DNA of 64,000 nt from Stenopsyche tienmushanensis (GCA_008973525.1 WACJ01000501.1:2666001-2730000); one strand, 5' to 3'; shown: positions 42,601 through 53,884, counted from the first letter of the stretch. Notes: generated by a model not told the origin, from the letters alone. Translations and numbers: made by a program.

Positions 42601-42837
42601 AAACCGGAGAGATCTGGCTGCGTGAAGGACGACCTCCCGCAGCCAAGGCCAATCGACGATTCTCCCGTCTCTCGCCTCCTACGCATCACCAACCAACCGG
42701 CAACGATGCAGCGATCGGTCGGTATGCAAGTGCAATGTCTCCGCAGGGCCACAAGAGATGGCGCTGTTAAAATAACACATTGCACCTGAAGAGAGACGGA
42801 AGATGTTGCTGTTAATCTGGCGAATTAAATCTGCTCT
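42601..42837 (-). repeat. LTR-2 fragment inside mariner
   Basis: From GAGATCTGGCTGCG through GACGACCTCCCGCAGCCAAG, ACCGGCAACGATGCAGCGAT and CGCAGGGCCACAAGAGATGG to CTGGCGAATTAAATCTGCTC. Both outer LTR ends are missing. Confidence 0.8.
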
Positions 42838-43076
42838 GGCTTATTCATCCGATTTGGTACCTTCGGTCGAGGAAATTGTAAAAAAGTGGCTGTGAGAACT
42901 AACGGCGAAGATCTATGACACTGGCATACAAAGGTTGATGTCCCAACAACAAAAATATATCAATCCTTGTAAAATAGTTTAATATATTTATGAAGTATTC
43001 TGTGAATTTCAATCAAATGCAAGCATTTTTCGATCCTACATAAATGCTGTAACTTTACTTTCTGGATGGTCTCGTA

Positions 43077-43730
43077 TTTAATTTAGTAATAAAAATCTGT
43101 ACTCATTTGTGATTGAGAGACTATCAAATTTTGACTTTATAATGAGGGTTCAACACGCTATTTATTACAAAGCTTTGAACCGGTATTTAATCGAAAACCG
43201 ATAAACGATAAAACCGGTTCAAAAATATTGTTTTTTTTTCGGTTTGATTGAATTCATCTGATAATATGTTACTGTAATCTTAACAATTTTTTCATCCTGT
43301 TAATTGTTTTGTTAAATCAAAAAAATACCAAACACAATCCGAATTTTCATTTTGGCATTGGCATTTGGCATAATTTAGTAATTTATATGATATTTATTTT
43401 ATAATTAGGCAGTTTGTACTCACTTATAACATTTTATTTTATTTTATAAAAGTTCCCATGGAAGCACAAATGAAAAATTTATATTTCAATATAATAATAT
43501 CAAAACAATCACCATGATAGTTTGTAATACAAATATAAAGCTTGAAAGTCTTGTGCCTTCAATATGAAGCAATTATATCAATCAAATGACATGGATATGA
43601 TTCTCATCCTCGAATGGACATTGAAAAGGCCATCCTTGTGCATTTGACTATTTCATGACTTCTGATTAAAATGAAAATTGATTAAAATGGAAGTATTAAT
43701 ATCTCCAAATGCATGCGGCATGAACTAATT
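43077..43730. other. No recognisable feature
   Basis: AT-rich, with a palindromic-like AACCGGT...ACCGGTT cluster near 43180-43225, but no gene. Confidence 0.4.
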
Positions 43731-43734
43731 GCAT

Positions 43735-44135
43735 TTAATAGAAGTGCATGAATTCTGTTTGATGTACTAATAGAGGAGGTGTGCAATTTGAGCAAATATA
43801 TGCAAATGGCTCAAAGTTCATTATTAAATGAGGCGCAGCTCCATAACAATCGGCTCCCTTGGCCCAGCAAGGGTTGCCAGAATCCAATATAAGAGAATGC
43901 ATTTCTCCGAAGGTGGATGATAGAAAATGTGGTGGTGGATTTGCATACCGACCGCTTAATTGAATGTTCGGCAATGTTTGATCTCGTCTGGCAAACAAAT
44001 AAGTCGTTTGTTGGTCTGGATTAGAAATTGTGTATTGAACATGAGTGTCCCGGGGGAATTGGAAACTGGGCCAGATGTCTGCTTCAGAGACGTGTTTGCT
44101 ATCAATATGAGCTGTGCAAGAACTACTCACATATC
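43735..44135 (-). other. Possible host exon, weak
   Basis: The minus-strand frame from 44163 is open for 142 codons and has a mixed, protein-like composition. It includes ADIWPSFQFPRDTHVQYTIS, QTTYLFARRDQTLP and GNPCWAKGADCYGAAPHL, and ends in a stop at the end. A TTCTTGCACAG upstream near 44118 could be a splice acceptor. I recognise no family, and the opposite strand is partly open too. It is the only stretch in the window that looks like a single-copy coding exon, but the evidence is thin. Confidence 0.25.
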
Positions 44136-44189
44136 TACATCCATTCCAGGAATAATTAATCAATTCCAGTGGTGGAACTTGGAGTAATC

Positions 44190-44920
44190 ACTATTCGAAA
44201 GCCTCCATAGAGATGCCTCTCGCAGCATCCACGTCACGCCATATTTCTTCATGAACAATGCTTTAGCTAAACATCGACTCTAACTTGTTGCAAGCTTGTA
44301 CAAATTAATCTATCAAAACATTCAATTTCCATTGATATCATTTACATGAAAGTTATCAAATACAAATTTATAGATGCTAAAAAATATCGTATGAAATATG
44401 CTATTACAATACATCGCTTAATAAATTCATAGGATGACATAGAGTTGGCGCCACTATTGACAAATACAAATGATTTTTAGTGCTAACATTTAAATAATAA
44501 GCGTCAAATTTTATAATATTTTGACGGTATCACGTCAAGCCACTTACATAATTTTCAAAACAATTTCATAATGTATTGTAACGTAAAGAGAATGGGTATC
44601 ACTCCGTTTATTACCAGTTCTTAGAAAAGAGACAAGGACAAGAAAAACATGATTGTTGATTTGATGTTTTCATTAATACATCATGATAAATACTGCAAGC
44701 GGTAAGACCAGATGTTTCTGCGACCAAGACGATTGGTCGGATCCTTAGTTCAAATTTACAAACTCTACGTCGTTTAGTATATGTTCGACAGTCATTAAAA
44801 GTGAATTTGTAAAGATGGAAAAAAATGGTCATCGTAATATGTGATAATATCCTTTTATTTGAAAGATCTCAGTCTAATCAATATCAAATCCAAGCAAAAT
44901 TCTATTCCGGAGGAGTCTGC
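44190..44920. other. Mostly featureless; small repeated motif near 44.7 kb
   Basis: TGCGACCAAGACGATTGGTC at about 44721 recurs as TGCGCCCAAGACAATCGGTA (48.09 kb) and TGCGGCCAAGACATTTGGTC (57.32 kb), a short dispersed motif of unknown origin. Confidence 0.4.
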
Positions 44921-44924
44921 TCCT

Positions 44925-45075
44925 TTGCTTACAATAGTAAAAAGTTGGGTGGTAGAGTTAAATGAGGCCGTCGATTGAAAGTGACTAAAAATTTGAACAT
45001 GAGAAAGCTTTGCGCAAGATGGGTGCCACGTTTGCTCGCAATGAAACAAAAACGGCGCCGAGTAGACGATTTATA
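44925..45075 (+). pseudogene. Mariner transposase scrap
   Basis: AATTTGAACATGAGAAAGCT onward encodes NLNMRKLCARWVPRLLAM, the linker motif of Mos-type mariners. The same piece occurs at 49.44, 52.89 and 63.94 kb. It abuts RepX at about 45108. Confidence 0.8.
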
Positions 45076-45107
45076 ACCATGGATAAAACACGGATTTACA
45101 CATAAGA

Positions 45108-45459
45108 CAAAGGAACAAGTTGAGATCGGACAGACAGCGACTTGGACTTGGTGTTTGGTCTCTTTTAAACAGAATCCATGCCCCTCACTGTTGTACGAAA
45201 AGTTTCATACAGCATCCCCCTCTCTTTGAGTTCGATTTCAGACTATATGCTCCCAAAATTGCGTTGGAGGAGGAAGGAAGATGTTATGCTAATGTTCAAG
45301 GGAGCTACTACACGAGATCACTTCTACCATGAGTCCAACCTCAATTTAAAGGGGGCTGCAGCAGATGACAGACTGCAGGAGCTTCCCATTCCCCATGGTG
45401 CTCGTATTTGTTGTACCTAACCACTAAGATGAGTTGTCGTTATAGATTGCCATCTAGGA
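45108..45459 (+). repeat. RepX copy, left part (split by LINE)
   Basis: Starts AAAGGAACAAGTTGAGATCG / GACAGACAGCGACTTGG, like 53322, and runs to GGGGCTGCAGCAGATGACAG, CATTCCCCATGGTGCTCG and TTGCCATCTAGGA (45447-45459), where the LINE enters. Confidence 0.7.
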
Positions 45460-46342
45460 TAAGATATCAATGATTAAATTCGGAGTCTTAACCGTTGATC
45501 AGAAGGAGAAGCTTTACGCAGTCAGAAAAAAGGAGATTCGAGGACTACGTAAGGAGCTACACGAAGCGCAAGAGCAGAATAAGCTGCTCAGAAAGATGAC
45601 GAGTCAGAAGGATTCAGGAAGGGCGAGTCAGAAGGACTCGGAAAGGGCAGTAAAGGCCCCGATCCCCCTCTGCGCATCGTCACCAAAATCGCCGGAACAC
45701 CTGGTAGGCGGCTCCGGGTAAGAAGAAAAAGAATTAGCAAGAAAAAGGATACGGAGACCTTGACGTCGAAACAGCCAGTGCAGCCTCCACCCAAACTAAC
45801 TGCACCACTTCGACAAAACCAACAACGGCGACAGACAAAACCCTTGAATAGAGCGGAAGGGATAGTGATCCAACCCACAGACAGGATAGAGACGGTCACT
45901 TGGCGGTGATCTGCAAAGAAGAAGACAGGAGCAAGATGTGCACAAAGTGCTGGGTAGTCGGCCACAAATCTTCAGAGTGCAGCGCACCTGAATTCCGATG
46001 CAAACCCAGCAAGAACGGGAGAAAAGACGACCGGCACCGATGCGGAAGTGCACAGAGCAGTAACTTCAACGAAGCCCTCGAGAAGCGGAGGGGCCACTAG
46101 GCCACTCCACTTGGGTAGAGGAGGCCCCCTTGGGGCGGACAAGAGAAACGAAGGGACTGCTAAGAGCCTGGGCGCACTAACATCATGTTTGTCGACCAGC
46201 AGTGCAATGACGAAGGAGGTCACGGGAGGGGTTTAGTGGGTACGAATCCTACACTACCCGAGAAGGGTGACTTGAGCTGATAAGCCCACCCATGGAATAC
46301 TGTGGGTGCGAAGATTTCCTTCCCACAGGAAAAAAAGAAAAG
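45460..46342 (+). mobile_element. ORF1-only LINE derivative inserted in RepX
   Basis: Flanking TTGCCATCTAGGA and TTGCCGTCTAGGC (46343-46355) look like a slightly diverged 13-base target duplication; the second joins RepX (CTGTTGAGGATAGTG). The interior has an ORF1-like zinc-knuckle region followed directly by a LINE-A-type 3' end (GTTTAGTGGGTA..., CCTTCCCACAGG plus A-rich tail). Endonuclease and RT are absent, so it is an internally deleted copy. Confidence 0.7.
45470..46100 (+). pseudogene. LINE ORF1 remnant with zinc knuckle
   Basis: The first frame (45470-45721) starts at ATG and encodes a Lys/Glu-rich coiled-coil-like segment, VRKKEIRGLRKELHEAQEQN, with a 24-base tandem duplication giving SQKDSGRASQKDSERA. 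After a stop, another frame (45900-46100) has CTKCWVVGHKSSEC, a CX2CX4HX4C knuckle, then a Cys-containing stretch. It is related to but distinct from LINE-A ORF1. Frame breaks make it non-functional as a single protein. Confidence 0.7.
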
Positions 46343-46610
46343 TTGCCGTCTAGGCTGTTGAGGATAGTGATGATGCCTTTGACACAGACTCCACCAACTT
46401 CTGTAATCAGCAGTTCCACTCGCCTCTTTACGGGTTATACAGCACAGGGTGACCTGCGTACCCAACTCATGTTAGCTAGGCTATCCCAGCAGCATTTGAT
46501 AAACAAACCGACGAGGCTGCTTTTGCACACCTCTACTCTACATCATTACCCCTGGAGTTCGACTGTTACCCACGAGTCTAGGATGACCGTAGAGTGAAAT
46601 TCTCACCCAA
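46343..46610 (+). repeat. RepX copy, right part
   Basis: Resumes with TTGCCGTCTAGGCTGTTGAG / GATAGTGATGATGCC, CGTACCCAACTCATGTTAGC and CACCTCTACTCTACATCATT, ending near GAAATTCTCACCC. Confidence 0.75.
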
Positions 46611-46614
46611 AACA

Positions 46615-48165
46615 AAGTTATAATCAAAACAATGGACTAAAAGAGGACGATCGTTTCTAAAGAAGGCGAGGACAGTTCCATCTGCAGGCAAGTTGTTTTG
46701 TTAGGAGGTCGGGTACTTCTAGGACTACCTTAGAACTTTCTTTAAATTTTTCTTGTGTGACTGTGACGCATTTCGACATTCTAATATTAAAGGCGTTATT
46801 AGTATAAATGGATGCAAAACAATTTTAAACATGCTAAATAACGATTATATATTATTGCGAAACATACAAAAATAAATTCAAAGAATTTAAAATTGTAGGC
46901 CGAATGAGCAAAGCTCATCTGGAGGCATAAATTTTTAATGGGGAACCGTATGAATGGAGTGCTCGCAATGAAATATTCCGTGTATCCAGGAATAATCTTT
47001 ATTTAAAGATCTGGGAATTTGCTTCTGGGATTATCAATTATTGATTCAATAGTGTTGCGGGTATTTTTTATGAACATCAGCAAATTTGAATGATGTAGCA
47101 AAGCATTTCGAATTTAATTTCGTTGTTTTGTATAGCCTATGAATGATTCCGTTGTGCTTATTTGCCACGACACAATCTAAAACATGGATTTGACAAAGCA
47201 TTGCAGTGCGGTGGTTGATTCCGTGACTGATAATGGAGGATGGTGAATAGGTTGGTGGACCACAGGGTGGTGGCCATTACCGAGGATTACCTATTCAGGT
47301 AGGCAGAGGCCGCAGGTGCTAATGCACTTGAATTCTAATCACGCACCCACTACACCACCGATTTAGTACGTCGTCGGTGCGCCGGACATTCACGTCCGCT
47401 TTAATGATTCCCTATTCATGTCCGCATCATGCCAAGCTGCAAGTTTGCCGCTCGTCTTTCTTCAAATCCGCAGGGAAATAACATGATTAATATAAATATT
47501 CATCGTGTTTCAATTGGAACGCATTAACGATTCGAGTCATGTAAATTACTTCGACAAACGCTTTCGATTCGAGAGAATTTCAATTAAAAGCTGAAACGGG
47601 GGCGATGAAAAAAACTCCCGATTCAACAAGCTTTAAAAACTTCCAAATGGTTATTTAACACTCTGCCGAGTCCAAACTTCAAAGAACAACGCCAACTGGG
47701 AAAAAGTTTATTTTTAAGTGCTAAGTCAGATAGAAGTCAGATTTTCTTTGATTGACTTGCCGAGCTTTGTTTTAAGATAAATATTATATAAAAGTCGGCC
47801 CAGATTAAGCAGATGTATCCGAAGAGATCCATCTCTGCATGCGATAAGCATATCATACATAAATTCAAGATTAAATGTATAATAAATCATTTCACCTTAA
47901 TATTTGAATTGATCTGGAATCATAAAAAATGCAAATAAATAGTCATATAAAGTTAAGCAACTACAAAAATATACATACGAAGTCTCAATTAATATTTCGT
48001 AATGCATTTTGAGCTTAAAAATATATTACTACACCAAATTAAATACTACAGTTACGAGATTGGAGAGACAAACAGGAAGATAAGGTATTCCTGCGCCCAA
48101 GACAATCGGTAGGACCCCAAGATCATAAACTAGAGATTCTTTGTTTCTTTGAACATAAATCAATT
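46615..48165. other. No recognisable feature
   Basis: Unique-looking AT-rich sequence with no frame worth calling. Confidence 0.4.
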
Positions 48166-48169
48166 CCTT

Positions 48170-48345
48170 TTACAGTCAGTTAGACGTGTAGGGGTACCTT
48201 TACAGCACGATCTCGCTATCGATGAATGAGTGAATGATGAGACGCGAGATACTCTCTATCTCTCTCTGTATCCGATTCACTAAGCATTCAAATCCGTTCG
48301 TAGCATATGCGGGATTCCTCATCAATGGATCAACATCGGGTGATA
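48170..48345 (+). repeat. RepY partial copy
   Basis: AGACGTGTAGGGGTACCTTT, GCACGATCTCGCTATCGATG and CCGATTCACTAAGC match the second half of RepY. Confidence 0.6.
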
Positions 48346-48349
48346 ATAT

Positions 48350-49175
48350 TTTTATTATATGTGCGGTCATGTTTGTTTAATATAATTTTTTTATATTATC
48401 ATGCCATGAAAATATTAGACCATTGAAAAAATTGGAGAAAGGTCCCAATTTCATTTTATTTTTCATCATTTGTAGTTTATTCAACTGAATGGTAAATGCA
48501 AAAAAAATAATACATATTAGCTCCCGTGGCCTGCAATGGCTATTAATAAAAGCTGCATAGCCACCCTTAATTTGATCGGTTGCACGGCACATGTAGTGTT
48601 GATAGCCAAATTGTCTGATACGAAACAATAACCCAGGCCACAAATGAGGCATTCGTAACAATGAAAACCTCCAACTCAAATACGTGTCGCCCTTTTGTAT
48701 TTCACTTTGGCTAATATTTATGACGAGGTAAATGACCGACATAAAGCTTCGTGCCCATATTCAAATCATCCCCATTGTGAGCACAACTACATCATTACCG
48801 CTTTCTGGGGCCAAATGTAGCAGATTTATATTGTAACGGAGCACAATAATAGTGGAGAAAATATCAGGGCTTCGTACGGTATTCAGGGTCCATCATTATC
48901 CATTAATCATGGGACGGGCGCGAGAGCCTTTCAAATTGTCAATAATTCCTTCAAGACTTCCGTAGGTTGCCTTCATATACGATCTGTGTTAATTTTTCAA
49001 TTTATGTGACATACAAAGTGGGATTTAAAATCTTCATAAATAATCATTTTCTGTGTTGCTTTTCCGTTCATAAAAAAAATATTCGGGCAAAAACCACATA
49101 AATCAATCATATACTTAAATCTCAGCTAGTTACCAAACGTGATTATATTTAAAACTCTATTATGAGATATTAAAT
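48350..49175. other. No recognisable feature
   Basis: A 121-codon minus frame (48377-48742) has fairly protein-like composition in its middle but no known motif. Not called. Confidence 0.35.
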
Positions 49176-49177
49176 TA

Positions 49178-49250
49178 TCAACAGTGTTAAGGTTCATTTA
49201 TTTATATACAAACTTCACTCACGATGCGCGATCCCGAGATACTATGATAT
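49178..49250 (-). repeat. RepY scrap
   Basis: ATCAACAGTGTTAAGGTTCA and the CGCGATCCCGAG edge match the inverted first half of RepY (compare 58105-58170). Confidence 0.55.
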
Positions 49251-49274
49251 GTATTTGGTACACCATATGAAATT

Positions 49275-49366
49275 TTGAAAAATTCCGAACCCCGTATCTA
49301 TTATATATCATATCGATATTCCTATTATTAGAGTCGAACTGTAGTAAATAAATCATGGTAAAAGAA
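49275..49366 (+). repeat. hAT-family scrap
   Basis: CCGAACCCCGTATCTATTAT / ATATCATATCGATATTCC and GTAGTAAATAAATCA match 14908-14980 and 58470-58540. Confidence 0.65.
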
Positions 49367-49384
49367 AGATTAGACGAGGCTGTA

Positions 49385-49660
49385 CAAGCTAGATATGATA
49401 GTCATTTTCAAAAATGCTGTACATCCCATATTGACTGATAATTTTGACATGAGAAAGCTGTGCGTAAGATGGGTGCTGCGTTTGCTTACAATGGAACAAA
49501 AACAGCGTCGTGACGATGTTTCAATCGAGTGTTTGGCGATGTTTCACAGCAATGAGGCCGCGTTTTTGTCTCAATTCAGGATGAAAAATGGGTCCATAAC
49601 TTCATATCTGAGGTAAAGGAACATGAAGAACCTCCGCTAAAAAGAACCTAAGTACGCATT
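49385..49660 (+). pseudogene. Mariner transposase fragment
   Basis: MRKLCVRWVLRLLTMEQKQR, then DDVSIECLAMFHSNEAAFLS. A frame slip gives DEKWVHNFISEVKEHEEPP, the region of the first catalytic Asp (DE-W-H in the family). The remainder of the catalytic domain is not present. RepH follows directly. Confidence 0.85.
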
Positions 49661-49890
49661 TATTCCCTAAAATGCCGTAAAAAGTCTTAAAAGAGGACGA
49701 AGTGGCTACAAAACCTGTAGGTCCAACTGGTCCGTTTTTCGAACCGGTTGTACGAAAATAGTTTTAGCGTTTAGTTTAGTTTAGTAGCAAAAAAGTTTTC
49801 GAAAATATTGTTGTATTTATTTTATTGCAGGCTTATGCCGGCTGGGTTGGCCCAATGTTTAAGCGATGCCTAAGAAAATAAGGATTAGAC
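49640..49890 (+). repeat. RepH copy
   Basis: AAAATGCCGTAAAAAGTCTT, an imperfect hairpin (CCAACTGGTCCG...CGAACCGGTTG), and TTTATTGCAGGCTTATGCCG further on, in the same order as 40.17-40.35 kb. Confidence 0.6.
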
Positions 49891-50141
49891 AACTGAGTAT
49901 ATATATTATAAAAACGGACAGAGTCAATCAGTGTTGATTCATGTAAATGTAGTATTGTCATATAAAATAAAAACCATGTGCAACCCTCGACTGGATCGGT
50001 ATTCTGCGTTTAGCGCCCCAAGCCCAGTTGCGCCCGTGGCGAGCGCCTGCATTGCCAAGCCCTAGTTACGGCCCTGCTGGGATCGTCGATGAAAGGACGA
50101 TAGACTTCCCAACTGGATAAAACCATTAATCATAAGAAAGT

Positions 50142-50400
50142 GTAGCATGAGCGAATTATCATCCCCATGTAATGGCGCTGTTAATCTGTGCAGATTTAAT
50201 TCGCCAGATTAATGGCAACATCTTCCGTCTCACTTTAGGCGCAATGTATTAATTTAACAGCGCCTTATTTTGTGGCATTGCGGACAGGAGGCGGTAACGC
50301 GCAGGAGGCGGGAGACATGAAAAGTCGTTGGATAGCCTTGGCTGTGGGAGGACGTCCTTCTCGCAGTCAGATTTTAATACCCCGGTAGCCAACATCCTTA
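50142..50400 (+). repeat. LTR-2 relic with its TGTA start
   Basis: It starts TGTAGCATGAGCGAATTATC, then CATCCCCATGTAATGGCGCT, TTAATTCGCCAGATTAATGG, GGAGGCGGGAGACATG and GGGAGGACGTCCTTCTCGCA. It is truncated after CAGTCAGATT. Confidence 0.8.
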
Positions 50401-52730
50401 CAAACGGTTATGATTTTTATATATGAATAAAGAAAAGTATTGGAGTCTTATTACAGCATAGGCGTTTTGTACGCTAAATGCAGAACTATGAACAAGTAGA
50501 TATCATTCATTCGTATGATGAATATGCTAATGCGTTTATGCTATAAATTCATAACTTTGGCTTCAACCAGGCGAATCGATCCCATACAAATTGTATTAAA
50601 CAGGAACTCCACTAAATATGACCAAGCATTACGTGTTGGCTAAACTTCATCGTGTCCAATATAAAGGAGTATTGCATGCAACAATGATAGTTTCAGGAAC
50701 GATATTTGGCAATTTTCCCGCTAAATCTCTTAATTATATAAAATTTCAGAGATAAAAACTTGCAAAATTAAAATCAATCAAGTGCAACATTGTGCCTGAA
50801 ATGTATGGCCATTTCTCAATTGTAAATGATTCAAGATTGTAAATGTTAAAATGACGTGAGGATGAAGCGTTTCAAAGTTTATTACTTGCCAAGTGTATAA
50901 TTTCTGAATGTAAACACTAAAACTAAGTTTCATATCGGGAATTATGGTTCTCTAAGTTTATGACGTGGTGCAACTTTGTATATACATGTGATTTAATCTA
51001 ATTTGTGCAAATGTTCATTAAATAGTACTTTGATGCGGATAGTTCATAGCAAACATTAGCTTTCAATGATGCATATAAACCATTTGATCAATATTTGCCT
51101 ATTAAATGTATTATTTAAAAGTTGGGGTATTAAATACCCCACAGCAGTTAGGGTGGGCTGAAAAAGGCTTTATAAATTTGGTTGCATATCCTGATTAAAA
51201 TATTCGATTTTATGCCATAATTAACTTGCAACCATTCACATTGGCATGGCAAGATTATTAAAATTTGCTGAAAAGTGCCAATGTTGAACATAATTAATTC
51301 GATGCAACAACTGTAGCATGTCTGATGCATATTTGTCCTGATAATTAGCCCCGGGGTGGGTCACCACCCGTCGGGTCCCACGCACTCCTGCTTTCCAATC
51401 AATTGGCTGAATATCAGCCATTGAACAATTTGCGAAAACAAAATGAACAATAATGCCTGGAGTGTTATTCAACTTGATGATCCATGTGATGTTTGCATTG
51501 ATTGTGTAGTCCATGATGGCTTATTATACATGATTGAATTTATTCGATTGTTGTTATGCATAATGAAATAAGTCTCGCGAGTCACGTGATGACATATTAC
51601 TCAATATGCTCGTAGGATAACATAGCTGACACCTTAAAGATATCAGAATGCATTGTTTACATAATTTTGCATCAATATTTATCCATGAGAGAGTTCTATT
51701 CGAAGTTGGTACCGTATTTACTCATAGACGATCAACGCGTCCAAAATTCAGAGTGCTGTTTAGAGCTATTTCAACGCAACCAAAAAATGCCTTATGTGAT
51801 AATGGATCTATGACAACACTCCAGAGTCAAATCGGCAGTCAGCTAAATGGACTAAATAGCAACCGGTGAAAACCGTCCAAAGTAGCCATAAACCCAAATT
51901 TCAGCTGATAAAGTTTTGACTTCCGTGTTTTTCGTGTTCCGCACACGGTATTTCACCATGTAACAAATTTGACTACTATGTACTTGCAGACCTAAAACGA
52001 ATCCTCCAAATATAGCGATTTAATTCCGAAGTTGAAGTATCCAAACTCTGCAGAATGACTAAGGAAATGGTCAATAAAAATAAATTTATCAAAGCAAAAA
52101 AAAATCATCCCCATATGTACACGTCTTTTCTTCCAGTCCTCAACCTCAATCGGCCCTGTTTTTAAGCAATTGGAACGGGGATGGAAAAAAAACGAATACG
52201 CAATGCCTCAACGTTGTTTGCACAGGGCCTGACAGTGTTGGTATACATGATATGGGAGTGGAATTAAATTACGACCCGGGCCAATGAAACTCACTTGCGT
52301 TACACAGATTCAATATTACACCGACGGGCCAAATAAATTATTCAGCCCAATACAATGAATATAGAACACAATCCATTCCGTCCCGACTACCTGCCGATCG
52401 AAAAACACCACACAACTATTCGAACAACCCCGACAGCCGAATCGGAAATGTCTCACTCAAACGAGGCCCCCCCTATTTATAAAAACAAATTTTACCCCCT
52501 TCGGAGGCTCTCCAAATCGGTCGAACATAAAATGTTTCATTTATATTCAATATTCATTGGAAGGCTTTCATTGAAATTAGTCAATAGTATTTATTAAAAG
52601 CGAAACATTCAATAGAGCGGCCATTTTTTATTATTAAATTAATATTTAAAACCATTTTTTTAATAAAGCTAGCCCAAATCATACATATAAGTAATATTAA
52701 GGACAGTCAATATCGAAGCCTAACTAGATT
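50401..52730. other. No recognisable feature
   Basis: Mostly AT-rich; short frames (51236-51514, 51648-51869, 52355-52597) have no motif, repeat partner or splice context. Confidence 0.4.
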
Positions 52731-52734
52731 CTAC

Positions 52735-53045
52735 TATGAGGGAGTCACCATAGTAAAATATTGAATGGCAGAGTTCAAACGAAGCCGTACGAACTGCCAA
52801 GACGAATATCGTAGAGGTCGACCAAATGAGGTGACCACGCCAGAAATGGCGAAGAAAATCCACAAAATGGATTAGATGACCATCGACTGGATATTGATTG
52901 AAAATTTGAACATGAAAAAGCCGTGCGCAAGATGGATGCCGCGCTTGCTCACAATGTAAAAAAAACAGCATGGTGAGGATGTTTCAATCGAGTGTTTTGC
53001 AATATTTCATAGAAATAAAGCCGAGTTTTGCGTCGATTCATAATT
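52735..53045 (+). pseudogene. Mariner transposase fragment
   Basis: MAEFKRSRTNCQDEYRRGRP, NEVTTPEMAKKIHKM, then after a stop ENLNMKKPCARWMPRLLTM and VSIECFAIFHRNKAEF. This spans the HTH linker to just before the catalytic domain. Stops and a missing third helix-turn-helix segment show decay. Confidence 0.85.
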
Positions 53046-53224
53046 TTGCTATTCACTCATTCTTAACTTCGAGTGGCCACTTGCGTTAATTAATTAGATT
53101 TTGTAACTTAAAACTAAAAAAATTGCTAAGATTTTATGTGTGAGAGAAAGTCTAATCTCGCTCGCGACTATCTATGTAAATTAGCCTCGAGAAGGGGGGG
53201 GGGTCGTGATCATGGAGATTGTTT

Positions 53225-53315
53225 CTCCCGATAACATAGGCGAAAATACCTAAAAGAAGAGGGAGTGGCCAAAAAGTTTGTGTGTCCAACAGGTCCGCCT
53301 TTCAGACCGCTGACA
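53225..53315 (+). repeat. RepH copy (left of RepX)
   Basis: GAAAATACCTAAAAGAAGAG, GTGTGTCCAACAGGTCCGCC and TTTCAGACCGCTGACA match the RepH core. Confidence 0.55.
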
Positions 53316-53321
53316 CGAATA

Positions 53322-53730
53322 AGTAGATAAAGGAACAAGAAGACAGACATCAGACAGCGACTGACTTAATTGGGGGTTCATTATAAGTCGAACCCATTTC
53401 CTGCGCTGCTGTATGGTCTGTTCCGGGTTACCCCTGACTAGCCACACAAAGAGTGTCTTCCACTGATCCTTTGGCCCCACGAGAACGTCTCCACCAACTA
53501 CTGTAATCGGCTATTCCACGCACCTCTTTATGAGTACGCAGCACAGGGTGACCTGCGCACCCAACTCATGTTAGCTGGGCTAACTTCTACACACACCTCT
53601 ACTCCACATCATTACCCTAGGGGTTCAACTGTTGCCCACAGGCGTAGGATTAGCTCCCCCCTGTGGTTTTTATGGGTGGGCATCGTGAATTCTAACACCC
53701 ACCCAGAGACAAGGTGTAAGTTAGCTTCTA
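53322..53730 (+). repeat. RepX copy with an internal deletion
   Basis: From AAGGAACAAGAAGACAGACA to TGCTGTATGGTCTGTTCCGG and GTGTCTTCCACTGATCCTTT, then a jump at CACGAGAACGTC to CCACCAACTACTGTAATCGG, and on to TTTATGGGTGGGCATCGTG and ACACCCACCC. Confidence 0.75.
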
Positions 53731-53759
53731 AGGAACATACGTGATCGTACAGATCATAA

Positions 53760-53880
53760 AATGTCTCCGGGGTACGCATTTGTTACCAAAAATGCCGCTA
53801 AAACCCCTAAAAGAGGATGGAATGACCACAAGGTCTGTGTGTGCAATCGGTCTACTTTTCGGACCGCTGTCATGACGAAT
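53760..53880 (+). repeat. RepH copy (right of RepX)
   Basis: GGGGTACGCATTTGTTACC, AAAATGCCGCTAAAACCCCT and CAATCGGTCTACTTTTCGGA. The same module thus lies on both sides of RepX in the same orientation. Confidence 0.6.
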
Positions 53881-53884
53881 GAGT

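Larger units (their letters stand above)
42014..43074 (+). mobile_element. Mariner (Mos-type) with both TIRs, catalytic core replaced by LTR-2
   Basis: The left TIR CGAGGGTCATCTGGAAAGTA and the right TIR, reverse-complemented, CGAGACCATCCAGAAAGTAA are flanked by TA on both sides (42012-42013, 43075-43076). The HTH part of the transposase is followed by an inverted LTR-2 fragment (42601-42837), then a C-terminal scrap (EEIVKKWL...). The DDD core is missing. Confidence 0.85.

Noticed and set aside
42388..42789. 133-codon protein
   Set aside because: It is a chance fusion of a mariner HTH remnant with inverted LTR-2 sequence.
44706..44755. Short motif at 44.7, 48.1 and 57.3 kb as an extra LTR-2 copy
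   Set aside because: It resembles the CCGCAGCCAAGG block of LTR-2 only loosely and lacks the neighbouring blocks; left unclassified.
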